The notes below the pieces were generated by a model. That model searched no databases. It had not been told where the DNA came from and saw only the letters and a program-made list of their open reading frames with translations. This document shows, piece by piece, positions 35,098-46,250 of a stretch of DNA of 64,000 bases; the first letter of the stretch is position 1; every line of letters starts with the position of its first letter. This stretch comes from Zygaena filipendulae (Eukaryota > Arthropoda > Insecta > Lepidoptera > Zygaenidae). The stretch lies in assembly GCA_907165275.2 (NCBI GenBank), contig OU015653.1, positions 11,314,001-11,378,000 on the forward strand. Direction: 5' to 3'. A program made the translations under genes and the position numbers.

Positions 35098-35719
35098 GAT
35101 TATGATTCGTCTCAAAACTCTTTCAGTTAAAAAGGTTTTTTTTTTTTATTTGGATAAAGAACGTAGGCCTACTACTACTACTACTAGTACCTATGCTTTG
35201 TTCTTTAAAATGTAAAGATTGTTTTTTGGTGATATCGTCGATGGTACGGTTCGAATGAACATCGAGATGCAATAGTAATAATTTTTACTTAGTATGTATT
35301 TCCTTTAATATGAAAGTCTGTGACACGGCAATTTGCTTAAGTGCTCTCGACTACCGCACGTCAGAGTTTGGATAGCAGTCCGAGACCGTTGCCTTGTAAT
35401 TTAGTGTGTGCCACCGTTTACGCTGAGTGTGCATGATTGCACTCGATGAAAATTTGATTATTGACAGCTTTATAAACTGAACCCTGTGTATGGCAAAAGA
35501 AACAACGGTACATCGGAGCTCATTAAAATAAATATCGGAAGTATTACTCTGTTTTTTGGTCGCATTAAAATTTCTATAATTATTCTTGGACCCACCTATA
35601 TCTCATCATACTTAATAGTAAAATACCATATACAATTATTCGATACAGTACTACGATTATTGCCTACCGAAATATCAGGATTCCCTCGGTAACTTTATGT
35701 GATATTTCACATCGCGATA
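35098..35719. other. Unassigned AT-rich sequence
   Basis: Includes a ctactactactactag run near 35,170. Nothing else recognised. Confidence 0.45.
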
Positions 35720-36256
35720 AATAGTACATTGTTATCCTAGGGGTGAAAGTCTTTCTCCCGAGGGTAACACTGTGCTTTTCATTACGAATGCAAGGAAAGT
35801 CAAAATAAAAATAGGAATTAGCTAAAGAAAAAATGAGTGAAGATCGGATAGTCGCTTGACACTTTCCCACCTATTTCTTTTTCTTTGGCCGGCTAGCTAT
35901 TCAGCCAGTATTTTTTATTTACATTGTGGCGACCTAAAAAAAATATTTTCTTTAATTATTAAGTATTAATTAAAGAAAATAAAAAAAAATATAAATAGGA
36001 ATTAGCTTAAGAAAAAGTGAGTGAATTTTATTTTAATTAATACCTACTTAAACTTTACGTTATTTCAATTTTACATCGCGCTGGCTGTATAGAAAGTTGA
36101 AACATGGTTCAATAGAAATGTGAAAATAGACCTAGTTTTTTTTTAATAATTTGACAGTTGTCAGTTGAAAGCGATTCTCCCTAGGGCTGAAAAGGGTTAC
36201 TTTCAACCCGCTTCTCAGGCAACTTCAGACCTACTTTCCGAGTATGAGTAATGAAA
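35720..36256 (-). repeat. Composite repeat, minus-strand tandem pair, unit lacking stem module
   Basis: Same family as 25,801-26,390, inverted. The stem module is cleanly absent: ggggtgaaag joins directly to tctttctcccgaggg. The central AT-rich stem is perfect (attttctttaatta at 35,945-35,958 with 35,967-35,980). Confidence 0.8.
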
Positions 36257-36899
36257 TAGTACATTGTTATCCAAGGGGTGAAAGTAACTCATTTAGTGCC
36301 GAAACGGGGTTTGGCGCCCGAGCGTAGCGAGGGCGCCAATAGTTCGAGGCACTAAATAAGTTACTTTCTCCCGAGGGTAACACTGTGCTTTTCATTACGA
36401 ATGCAAGGAAAGTCAAAATAAAAATAGGAATTAGCTAAAGAAAAAATGAGTGAAGATTGGATAGTCGCTTGACGCTTTCCCACCTATTTCTTTTTCTTTG
36501 GCCGGCTAGCTATTCAGCCAGTATTTTTTATTTACATTGTGGCGACCTAAATTATAATAAAGTCATCTAAAAAAATATTTTCTTTAATTATTAAGTATTA
36601 ATTAAAGAAAATAAAATAATATTATTTATATTTTAATTAATTAATTAGCTTAAGAAAAAATGAGTGAATTTTATTTTAATTAATACCTACTTAAACTTTA
36701 CGTTATTTCAATTTTACATGGCGCTGGCTGTATAGAAAGTTGGAACATGGTTCAATAGAAATGTGAAAATAGACCTAGTTTTTTTTAAATAATTTGACAG
36801 TTGTCAGTTGAAAGCGATTCTCCCTAGGGCTGAAAAGAGCTACTTTCAACCCGCTTCTCAGGCAACTTCAGACCTACTTTCCGAGCATGAGTAATGAAA
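36257..36899 (-). repeat. Composite repeat, minus-strand tandem pair, unit with expanded stem
   Basis: Directly continues the previous unit. The stem module here carries an extra inner hairpin, ttggcgccc (36,311-36,319) with gggcgccaa (36,331-36,339). Its outer stem reads agtgcc/ggcact where the other copies have agtccc/gggact. Confidence 0.8.
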
Positions 36900-37865
36900 A
36901 AGTATTTTATAATACCTACATGAACCGAGACTGCGTATAGCTATACTTACATTAGAAGTTTAGGTAACTCATTTTCTACATACCTAGTGCGTCCGGTTTT
37001 TAACAGACTTATTCTACAATTTTGCTTCAACTATAGTTCGTACATTATTGGCGAGATTTCAGTTGAAAAATGTGAAAAATCAAATAAAGATTCCACTAAA
37101 ATCGCTTCACTCGTCACATCCGGAATGTAATGATAATAAATTTTCATAGATCATCAACCTTGTATGTCATTCGAAAATGAATCAAAGTCACCGCTAATCC
37201 TAAACTGATTTTCTGCGAACCGAGTTCACCCGCCGGGGTCAGATCATACATCAATCAAAATTTTGATAAATTATTTATGACGGCCGTCTAGATATCTCGA
37301 CATCCTACGAGTATGGTGGTCGGTACAAGAAAAGAGGATTGACTTTATTAATTATTTTTCATTATTTCCCTTTTTGTTCCTACATTAGCAGCAATGCATT
37401 ATTTATGTTGAATTTTGAAGTGGCAAACTTTGGTTCTGGACTACCTCGAATCATATTTTTAATATCAGTAGATAGATATTATACAAAAATAACTTAATAT
37501 ATGTACGTACCTACGTACTTCATCATACTGATTAATTAGTTTCTTGCTCTTAACGCTTTTGAAGAGTACGAAATAAAATAAGATTTTTTTTAGATTTGAT
37601 TTCAAATTTTCACACGAAAAGTTTGTGTCTATGAGGCTTTATGAAACTTAAACGATCCTGTTTTTCACGGATAATTTAAAAAGAAAAAAAAAGAACTAAA
37701 CGGTGTTTCACAGTTTCTATCTCACGTCGACTTTGTACATATCATGTAACAACATGTATCATTGTAACATGTGAACGGAAAGAGGAGTTACAACAATTTT
37801 AAACATACTCGTACATAAGCGCACTTCTGAACATCACTCCAACCAAAATACGAAATAATGAACAA
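36900..37865. other. Unassigned AT-rich sequence
   Basis: Nothing recognised. Confidence 0.45.
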
Positions 37866-38012
37866 TCTTTATTACTAATATTTTAAATGCGAAAGTGAGT
37901 TTGTTTGTTACGCTTTCACGCCTTAAAGGCTCAACCGATCATTACGAAATTTTGCATACACGTTTACAGGGAATTCCCGCGGGAACCCCAAAATTACCGC
38001 GGATGAAACCGT
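37866..38012 (+). mobile_element. Helitron-like copy, internally deleted
   Basis: tattactaatattttaaatg start, ctttcacgccttaaaggctc, then a jump from cacgtttacagg straight to gaattcccgcgggaacccc. Ends at gcggatgaaaccg without CTAG. Confidence 0.65.
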
Positions 38013-39825
38013 TTCAGTTGAATTCAACGGCAAAAATATTCAAAAAGTGGGACATTCATCATCGAACAGAACCACGCCCAACAACAATTTTTTCAATAAA
38101 TATTGTAATGTATAAATATTTTCAAATGATCCAAAGCAAAACTCCTAAAACAAAAGTAGGTACCTAAACCCTAATTTTCTTATAAACTTAATGACTGACG
38201 CTGAGAAGGTTGATGATGAACTATGAATCAGAGTTAATTATAATGCATAGTCAATTTGTTTTATCAAAAGATCTACATGTCTGTCGATGTGTGCGTCATT
38301 ATAATGATGAATGATTCCTGTTGACAGTTAGTTGGTATCGGGAACTAGATAGCTGGATACAAATGAATCATTATGCGGGCAGTTGAAAGAGAGTTAGCAT
38401 TTTTTTTTATCAATTTATTTATTTGCTCTTACATGTTTGCTTAAAAACTAGTGCCAGGAGCTCCCAGTAAGCTTACGCCCGTGTTGGGAGTCACCGCTCT
38501 TCTAAACTTATAGTAGTAAGTAATAATGCAAAACCAGGTTAACGTTATAAAGAATCAAGTAATTTCTAGCTTAACTTGAGAAAAGGAAACTTGGGCAATT
38601 TCCTGAATTTAAGCTAGGAGTACAGAACAAGTAGACAAGGAGGGAAGAAGGGGATGGGGGGGAACTGGGAAACGGGTGGGAGTGTATGGGAAACAGTTAT
38701 TTAATATGAGGGTAGGGTATGTGTGAGAGTGTGCGTATGTATATGGGTGTGTGAGAGTGGGTGTGTATGTGTGTGTGTTTGTTTAGTGTTCTTTAATCAC
38801 TAAATAGGTATACATTTATTATTTTATGATTTTTTTATACAAAAGCTTCAATTATTACTAAAATTCGACTTACAGTACGCGTTAGAAATATTACAGAAGC
38901 TGTCAAAATAGCGTGGGAGTTCTTACTATATTGGCTAATTTAAATAAAAAAAACCTACACTTGAGGATTTCACCCGAGAGTCAAGTGATCTAAACACAAA
39001 ACGAAAATTATATGTACTTACCTATTTTAAAATAAGCCTAATGCACTAATTACGTGGGTTCACTTCAGTCAACTTACAAATGATAAATTATACCAATTCA
39101 ATTCTTACCCAAGTTAATATCCCCTTTACTAGACTTTTTTTTAAAGACCATATGATCATATCATAATTATTTCCTGAATACTACTCTCTGTCAAACTGCA
39201 AAAACAGTTTATCGGTAGGCAGTTGCAACAAAATCGTGGCTCGCTTGGCTTTATTTTTTTTTATCTAATTTATCAGTGACTGTGGTTACAATGAACATTT
39301 TGCAAAACTAATCGTGACCCATTACCTTATTACTTTTGACCCGAGGTGGATTTCATCGATCCAAACCACACCGTGTTCTGTAGTGAGTACATGCAGCGTC
39401 AGAAATATGTAACCACTTTTGGACGTCGTTGCATCTTATGGAATTGTAATAAAGTTCAATGATTGAAGTATTTTTGATACTGGCTGTACATACCCATTAT
39501 CAGATCTACGTATGAACCTTGCGCTCACACAGCCTTGGAGTTGAACCGGTAACTTATGGTATAATTTACACCACTTTACCTACATTATGCGCAACAATAG
39601 GTCTTGTTTAACCTTTTTATACCTGTTTTCTATACTTACATGGATAAAACGATCAGCCAATATCGAACCAGTACGGGGTTATGTCTTGATAATGTTGAGT
39701 GTTAGGACTGCTGGGTGATGATGGCAAATAGAAATGAGGTCAAATGCAAATAGTTGTCGATAAAAGCTTTTGAATATTTTTTCGAACTAGTCCAAGATCA
39801 CTTGATGTTATGGGAAGTATAGACA
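38013..39825. other. Unassigned; GT-rich low-complexity tract
   Basis: A purine-rich then GT-rich tract spans about 38,638-38,785 (ggggatgggggggaactggg, later gtgtgtatgtgtgtgtgttt). The preceding ttatttatttgctcttacat could be an antisense LINE tail, but this is not secure. Confidence 0.4.
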
Positions 39826-39862
39826 TACTGTTATTTTAGTATTCTTATTTCGCAGGTATGTA
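39826..39862 (+). promoter_or_regulatory. Candidate zero-length splice site, weaker
   Basis: gtattcttatttcgcag ending at 39,855 is followed at once by gtatgtactg. GTATGT is an accepted but less frequent donor. Same strand as the site at 28,050. Confidence 0.25.
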
Positions 39863-42540
39863 CTGAGACGTATTGTAAACTTTTTATTTATTGGTGTCTA
39901 GGCAAACCTCCAGCCAAATGTAGGTAAGTGATTACACACGCATATTCTTACGAATTTTGCCTTACCGGTTATAATTTCTATGATAATTAATAACTAATTT
40001 GATCCATACATTACATAAGATAACTATACCTATATAAATTATAATAATGTATTTTATTTATCATAGATCCACTAGATCCACTAAATAGGAAACCTTCATA
40101 TGAGTAATAAACAATATAACACACTACGATTTTCATTTAGCACATAAATTATGAAAGCTCTAAAAAAGTCCATTTAATGGAATACTGAATAAAATAAGAA
40201 CATACGCTTCAATAATAATAATATCTATTATAAATAACTACGAGTTGTAAATAAAAGTAAAGTTTGAAAATAATTTAACTTTAATATTATTTTAAAAGAT
40301 TTGTTTTTTTATCACCGAAAGCTATATTATATATAGTAAGTAAATGAAACATTTTTTTTTTAAATGAAGGTTTCGTACATTTTAAAACGATTTTTATAGT
40401 TCGCTTACAACATAATTGAAATTTCGAGTAACAACGGCATGGTTGACTACGCATCCCTAAAATGTAAGTTTTAAATATTGTTATCGTACTTATGAATCTC
40501 TCATAACTCACAAGTGACTATAAAATGAAAACATAAGTCGTTAAGTTCGACTATATCTAGACGGTTTATAACTCTTCATTCATTTTGATTACTAACTGCA
40601 GTCGATCGTAAAAGTATTTCGAGTATGAACTCTGTTTTCTGTTGTACCCACCCTTTATTCGTAACAGGTTTTTATGGTCAGATAATATCAGGCTATAGGC
40701 TATTCTCGTTTTAACCCAACTTACTTGAAACAGCGAATTTTTTGTGGAAATCTAATGTATGACAGCTGAATGCCTTATTTAAATGACATAAGTCAAAGCA
40801 ATTTCGAATTTAGGTTTGTAGTTCCTGCAGCAAAATTATAGAAAGTTTTTAATATCAACTGTACCTACTCCCTAGTCCCTACTTACAATACATACTATGT
40901 TTTGTACTGCCATTAATGTATATGTATATTGTATATATATACCCATGAATATTATCTACCGACATGTTGTGTTTTTTGACACTTGTCAAAAAATATTCAA
41001 TGAGGTACGCATTAACTTTATTAACGTAAAAAAACATTAAAACCGAAAACTTTTAAATCACAAGTTGACAATTCAATTTTATTTATTAATATTGATTTTT
41101 ATTATTCACCTATCAGCAATGATAACAAATGAAGTAAAAAAGATCGTCGAGCTTTTAAAAGTTTCTATTTACAAAACCATCAGATTTTTTCTCTATGTCA
41201 GTAAAAGTGCTTTTAGTTATATGCAGCTAATTGGTGATATAGACACTTCAATATCATAGATATAGCGACACATAAATGGATTCAACTATTCTAAAAAAGC
41301 ATTTACCAATATATTTCGTTCCACGCCAGCAGATAATATATCTTAACGCTAGTTTTTACAGGGTGTTAGCAGTGAGTGGCGTCTCCAATTAACCTCGTAT
41401 CAAGCTGACAACTAATGATATTTTAAATGAAAACACTCTTTCGGTTCAGTTGGTAAAGTCAGAAGAAAAGTTTCTGCATCACGCGCGATATTATTCTTTT
41501 CTAAAACTAACCGTGAGTTTACATTGACTTAATGTTTAGTAGGAAACAAGTATAGGTATATACACCATTCGAAATCTAAATCGATAATTTATTTATATTG
41601 ATCCATTTAAAAGGAAAAAAAATATTGAAGTTTTTTTTTCACTTTTTCCTGAATATTAGATTTTAATTAAGTACACAGATTTATACTGCCAGTAAGTTAA
41701 ATTTTGGTATTTTTTTTTTTATTATTACTAACACTTACGCTCATCCTAAGTTACAACCTAACATAATAATACGTCTCTGGTAAATATACCGTATATAGCC
41801 CTAGCTTTTTGTATTAATGTTTACATCAGTTTCGCTTTGACAGCCGCTAGCGATCAATTGGGCACTTTTTTAATTTTCATTTGTTTGTTAGGCTCGATCG
41901 TTGTCAATTGGAACTTAGAGAAAAATCCAAAAGGTAGGAAAGAGCCGTGAACTCTGTCCTATCTCTACATAGACACCAGTATTCAATGTCGTTTAATATT
42001 CCGAACTTTACTAAAGTTTTTTTGCTATCTGTACCTATACGATGTGTCGGAAAACGCGCGATCTCGAAGGCGTTAGCTCTTATCTGACGTTTAGTTTTTG
42101 CTAACACGAAAAGATCTCCGGTAATTATCAAACTGACGCGTGCAGTTTGCTGAGATGTGAACGAAATTAATAGCGTATATTTAGAAAAAAAAAACCTGTA
42201 AAAGTTCATCGAGTTGGATTCATGACGAAAGTTTACGTCAAACGTCCTTTGACGTAAACTGAAGCTCAAGAAGATTAACTTTCTAAAAAAAAACTAAAAA
42301 ATAGTACAATGCTCGAAGTGCATCCAAGTGTACCAGTAAGTAACATTATTATAACATTAAACTAAAAAATGATGCGCTGCATTTCACACGGTGAATGAAA
42401 TGATTAAAAAAAAAATTAAGTAGGGTTGTCTTAAAAAATATCCACTCAAATCCAGTATCAAAGCTGTAAATACCATAAATGTATTGATCGACGCAAAATT
42501 TGATTGGGATTTCAAAAAAGCGTTGTAACATTGCTAATAG
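39863..42540. other. Unassigned AT-rich sequence
   Basis: A 121-codon minus-strand frame at 41,904-42,269 has no domain signal. No repeat recognised. Confidence 0.45.
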
Positions 42541-42722
42541 GTGCTACTCCCCGAGTTTTCTTATTAATTTCCCGCATTAATTGCAGAGTTCCCGCGGGAA
42601 TGAAGAGACAAAAGTACCCTAATATGTCCTCTGTGACAACGTGTATGCCATGATGATCGGTGAAGTAGTATAGGCGTGAAAGCGTAACAAACAAACAAAC
42701 AAATTTTCGCATTTGTAATAGT
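42541..42722 (-). mobile_element. Helitron-like copy
   Basis: gagttcccgcgggaatgaag, gtgacaacgtgtatgcc, gatgatcggtgaagtagt and cgtgaaagcgtaacaaac. The 3' hairpin is eroded (tttcccgcattaattgc). Confidence 0.7.
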
Positions 42723-42723
42723 A

Positions 42724-42897
42724 CTAGCTGTGCTCCGCGGTTTCACCCGCGGTAATTTCGGAGTTCTCGTGGTATAAAAAGTACTCCCTGTACTCCTGAC
42801 AACGTTTATGCCAAATTTCATCCAAATTCGTTCAGCTGTTTTTGCGTGATTAAGTAACAAACATCCAAACATCCACACTTTCACATTAATAGTAGGA
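42724..42897 (-). mobile_element. Helitron-like copy with intact ends, tandem to previous
   Basis: A 174-bp copy. CTAG at 42,724-42,727, hairpin ccgcggtttcacccgcgg, and GA (complement of the 5' TC) at 42,896-42,897, with the required A and T flanks on the minus strand. Starts two bases after the previous copy ends. Confidence 0.85.
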
Positions 42898-42960
42898 TTA
42901 TGGATTACATAAATGGTTGTTACTGTATGTTTTCATAATATCTTCGTTTCCTATTTATAT

Positions 42961-43189
42961 GTATTATAAATGTGAAAGTGTAGATGTTTGGATGTTTGAA
43001 AGAAGGAAAAAAAGAAAGATTTATTCAAGCAAGAGGAGAAACACAACACAAATGAACACATACAGAACAACACAAATAAAATCAATTAAATAATAACAAA
43101 ATAAATAGGTATGTTTGGATGTTTGTTACTCAATCACGCAAAAACGACTAAACGAAATTACAGCGGGTGAAACCGCGGGGCACAGCTAG
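42961..43189 (+). mobile_element. Helitron-like copy split by a LINE fragment
   Basis: 5' part tattataaatgtgaaagtg, then an insertion at 42,999-43,110. It resumes with atgtttggatgtttgttact and ends with gcgggtgaaaccgcgg and CTAG (43,186-43,189). The stretch between cgactaaacg and aaattacagcgggtg is deleted. Confidence 0.8.
42999..43110 (-). mobile_element. 112-bp LINE 3' end with 15-bp target duplication
   Basis: Flanked by the direct repeat atgtttggatgtttg (42,984-42,998 and 43,111-43,125). Read on the minus strand it carries tgcttgaataaatctttctt with an AATAAA signal near its 3' end. The same word occurs at about 56,783. This is a 5'-truncated target-primed insertion. Confidence 0.7.
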
Positions 43190-44308
43190 TTAGTAAATAA
43201 ATAGACCAAAATTAAATAAAATCATGACGTTGACAACCCTGGTAAGTACCTACATTTTATTGACATCTATATGTGAAGCATTTTATCTTTGGTTTTTGAG
43301 TATTAATACGTCATGTCCTCATGTCTTTGTCCTCTGTATTAATGAACCAAAGACGTTCGTATTTGTCGACTGAGCTTATAAATAAAACATTCAAACGTTT
43401 TGATATCGGTTCGTTGTACAAGCTAATATAACCTTTAAGACAACAATTTCAGAATTTCAAATCGTTTTTTAAACCGTGCAATTTAACTTGTGTCATTCGA
43501 AATTTTTTATCCGATTAGTTGCTATTATGTTTGAGTTTATGTATTGTCGTTTTTTTCTCTTCTCTTCAATTGTCATGCTTTTACAACTCTATTCAGAGCA
43601 TCTTATTTAAAAAAGCAGAAGGTAAAAAAGTTGTATTTGTGCATTAAACGGAACAATTCTGATAAATCTTTTTAGGGATAAATACAACGATACTTTTTAG
43701 TACAAAAATTTCATAGTACCTAAATAGTTTGAGTTTCGTACTCATGACGACCGATTTTTTTTTTGTAAACAGAGAACATGCACATTTCATACATACCCGA
43801 TTCTTTTTAATAAAATCATGACTACTTATCTTCAGGGTGGAAAAGAGAAGTGTACCTATCCAGATGATTATTTCATAAATTTTAATGATTTTCCAAAACA
43901 TTGATATTGTGCCATGCAATCTGCATCGCTTAATGTATAAAATGAATAAAAAAATAATATTCAAAAAAAAATTGTCAAGTGTTTATAGTTTGTGCTTTCG
44001 CCGCGGCTCTCATACGTTCTCTAGGAACTCAGATGAAGTCAAAGACACTTCAATAAAAAGAAAGTGAAACATACATTGTTTTATTTTTATCATCCGTCGT
44101 CCGTTTGTCTTAATGTTTCCACCACTTTTTACAAATTATATAATCTTATGTCTGTAGCCAAAGATATTAAAGAAGCAATTAATGATGCAATTAAATTATG
44201 CATCATAATAGGTAGGTAATAAATGTATACTTGCGAATTTTCTATAATCTACCTACTCGAGTAGAGTCGTCATATTGTTTTTTTTTTCTTTTTCTACCAC
44301 TATCGTAG
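43190..44308. other. Unassigned AT-rich sequence
   Basis: No repeat recognised. Frames at 43,644-43,964 and 43,885-44,067 are chance-like. Confidence 0.45.
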
Positions 44309-44382
44309 TAAAATATGGGCAAACGGCGTCATAAACTTGGACAACAACAAGACGTTAAGCCCACAGCGACAGTATTACACTG
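44309..44382 (+). other. Candidate short coding exon with start codon
   Basis: A long T-rich tract (ttttttttttctttttctac) and cgtag end at 44,308, forming a plausible 3' splice site. The following 74 bases contain an ATG at 44,315 with A at -3 and G at +4, and 22 open codons (MGKRRHKLGQQQ, then DVKPTATVLH, basic at the N-terminus). They end at ctg followed by gtaagtga, a near-consensus 5' splice site at 44,383. An in-frame TAA precedes the ATG, so if real this exon holds the translation start. No neighbouring exon is visible, and the protein is not recognised. Confidence 0.3.
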
Positions 44383-44534
44383 GTAAGTGACGTGTTGTTA
44401 TCATGTGCGACTTGCGAACCCTGAATAGGATAGGATAGACGACTGAACTGGATTTGAAACGTGCGCTGTGTTTAGTTGTCCGCTGACTCTATAAAGTAGG
44501 ACTTAGTTTTGTGCGGATGGATCTATGATACCTA

Positions 44535-44817
44535 TCTATACATAAAAATAAAATAGAAGTGTCTGTTTGTAATTTAAAATTTAGAGCTTTTTATTAAGTG
44601 CATATGAAAGTATATAAGGTAGGTACTTACATAAAAAATCAATTTGCAAAATTGTTCTCTGTCTGTCTATCTGTCTTGTTCCAGCTATAATCTCTGGAAC
44701 GGTTGGACCGATTTTTACGGGACTTTCACTGGCAAGATAGCTGATGTTATAAGGAGTAAATTAGGCTACCTTTATTTTCCGAAACTGTGAATCAGGGAAA
44801 CCGCGGGGCACAGCTAG
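44535..44817 (+). mobile_element. Helitron-like copy, longer subfamily
   Basis: A 283-bp copy, TC at 44,535 after A and CTAG at 44,814-44,817 before T. It has gttctctgtctgtctatctg and ttttacgggactttcactgg. The internal gaattcccgcgggaattc palindrome is absent, but the aaaccgcgg hairpin arm remains. Confidence 0.75.
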
Positions 44818-44876
44818 TTTATATAGCCGTGCCCGTAGTTCGTTACGTATAAGTTTCACGCAAAAAATCTTAATTA

Positions 44877-45118
44877 TCTATAAGTACATAAAAAATGCTT
44901 TGTCCTGAATGACTGATGGATCAACGCACAGCCTAAACCGCTGATCGTAGAGACCTGAAACTTGGAGGGTGTGTTCTTTGTATAACGTAGGCATCCGATA
45001 AGAAAGGATTTTTGAAAATTCAACCCCTAAGGGGATGAAAAAGGATTGCAAAGTTTGTATGGAACAATTCCGCGGGAACTTCGAAATTATCGCGGGTGAA
45101 ACCGCGCGGGACAGCTAG
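44877..45118 (+). mobile_element. Helitron-like copy, another subfamily
   Basis: 5' half with gcacagcctaaaccgctgat and caacccctaaggggatg. Canonical 3' end: attccgcgggaacttcg, atcgcgggtgaaaccgcg, CTAG at 45,115-45,118. Confidence 0.75.
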
Positions 45119-45229
45119 TCTTTAATAAATATCTTGTCCTGACAATTACGACCACAAAATAAAATAATTTAGATCGGTAGAGCCATTCCCGAAGTTTTCG
45201 AGACTAAGGCATGGCAATTTATATACGTA

Positions 45230-45374
45230 CTAGCTGACCCCCGCGGATTCACCAGCGGTAATTTCGAAGTTCCCGCGGGAATTCCGGGATATAAAGTACC
45301 CTATGTCACTCATGATCACTGTAGCTTCTTATAAGTGAAAGAATTTTCAAAATCGGTTCAGTAGATCCAGAGAT
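45230..45374 (-). mobile_element. Helitron-like copy
   Basis: CTAG at 45,230, hairpin region cccgcggattcaccagcgg, palindrome gttcccgcgggaattccgg, then gatcactgtagcttcttata and ggttcagtagatccagag. The 5' end is lost at the junction with the next copy. Confidence 0.75.
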
Positions 45375-45587
45375 AGCTGTTCCCCCGTGGTTTTACCGGC
45401 GGGAAATCCGGAGTTTCCGAGGGAATTTCGAAATAAAAAGTACCCTATGACACTCAGGACCACTGTAGCTTCCTATAAGTGAAAGAATTTTCAAAATCGG
45501 TTCAGTAGGTCCAGAGATTACCCCCAACGTCACAAACTCACAAACTTTTGCTCTTTATAATTATATAATATATTATTAGTATAGATA
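45375..45587 (-). mobile_element. Helitron-like copy in tandem
   Basis: Same subfamily and orientation as the preceding copy, starting gctgttcccccgtggtttta. Complete 5' end: caaactcacaaacttttgct, ctctttataattatataata, tagtatagata. Closest relative of the copy at 1-200. Confidence 0.75.
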
Positions 45588-45992
45588 GGTAGAATATACT
45601 ACCAAGATATCTTTCGTGATATCCGCATGATTATTTTAATACCATCGGGAACTAGGATTTTTCCACGATGAATTATATAGTAATAAAGAATCTAAAGTGA
45701 CTTTACACCATTACGGAGCTAAGTGCTAACTCACATACATAGGTACACACAATTTTCATTTTGATTTGGTTTTTCAGTTTTTCGCTTAGACCTCCCAACA
45801 ATATTTTCTAGCAACCGTCTTTTTTAAGCTGGTTGCGCACAAGCCACTTGCGACAACGACTTGTAATCAGCGACAAGCTGCGGTTTACTTACAGTTGTAC
45901 GAAATTACTGCACATGTTGAATCGGTGAATACTAAAATATAGGTTAAATGACGGTGTGTTTGAAGATCGTATTAAACACCTAGCGTGGAATG
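45588..45992. other. Unassigned AT-rich sequence
   Basis: Nothing recognised. Confidence 0.45.
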
Positions 45993-46250
45993 GGAACTAG
46001 ATTTCAAGTTAGACTGCGGGAACATACCGTTAGAAACTTGCCGACCGATTTTAAACTTGAAGGTCGAAGCTAGCCAATCGGGCACTATAAAGTGCCCCAT
46101 GATATGGTTTCCTCACGATATTTTTCTTCACTGATAGGTCAATTTATTGTTGAGATTTTAATCCGGAAAGTATAACCCTGCATTTTAGGCAGTTTTCAGG
46201 CAGTCTCGGTGGTTGTGGGATTGGGAGGTCGCAGAAGTGGTAAAAAAGAC
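45993..46250 (-). repeat. SINE-like repeat
   Basis: Shares its body with the SINE at 51,459-51,665: on the plus strand tttcaagttagactgcggga at left, and atgatatggtttcctcac with tttttcttcac in the middle. The tRNA-like head (near 46,205-46,250) is eroded. Confidence 0.55.

Noticed and set aside
37895..38167. 90-codon plus-strand frame
   Set aside because: Starts inside a Helitron-like copy (GIPAGTPKLPRMKP is translated element sequence) and continues into unrelated DNA.
38638..38785. G-rich tract as possible G-quadruplex regulator
   Set aside because: Grades into simple GT repeat; no associated gene to support a regulatory role.
41904..42269. 121-codon minus-strand frame
   Set aside because: No recognisable domain, AT-rich codon use, chance length.
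42512..42884. Overlapping minus-strand frames of 66 and 106 codons
   Set aside because: Both are read-through of two tandem Helitron-like copies; the shared PAGT/RTPKLPRVK words are repeat translations.
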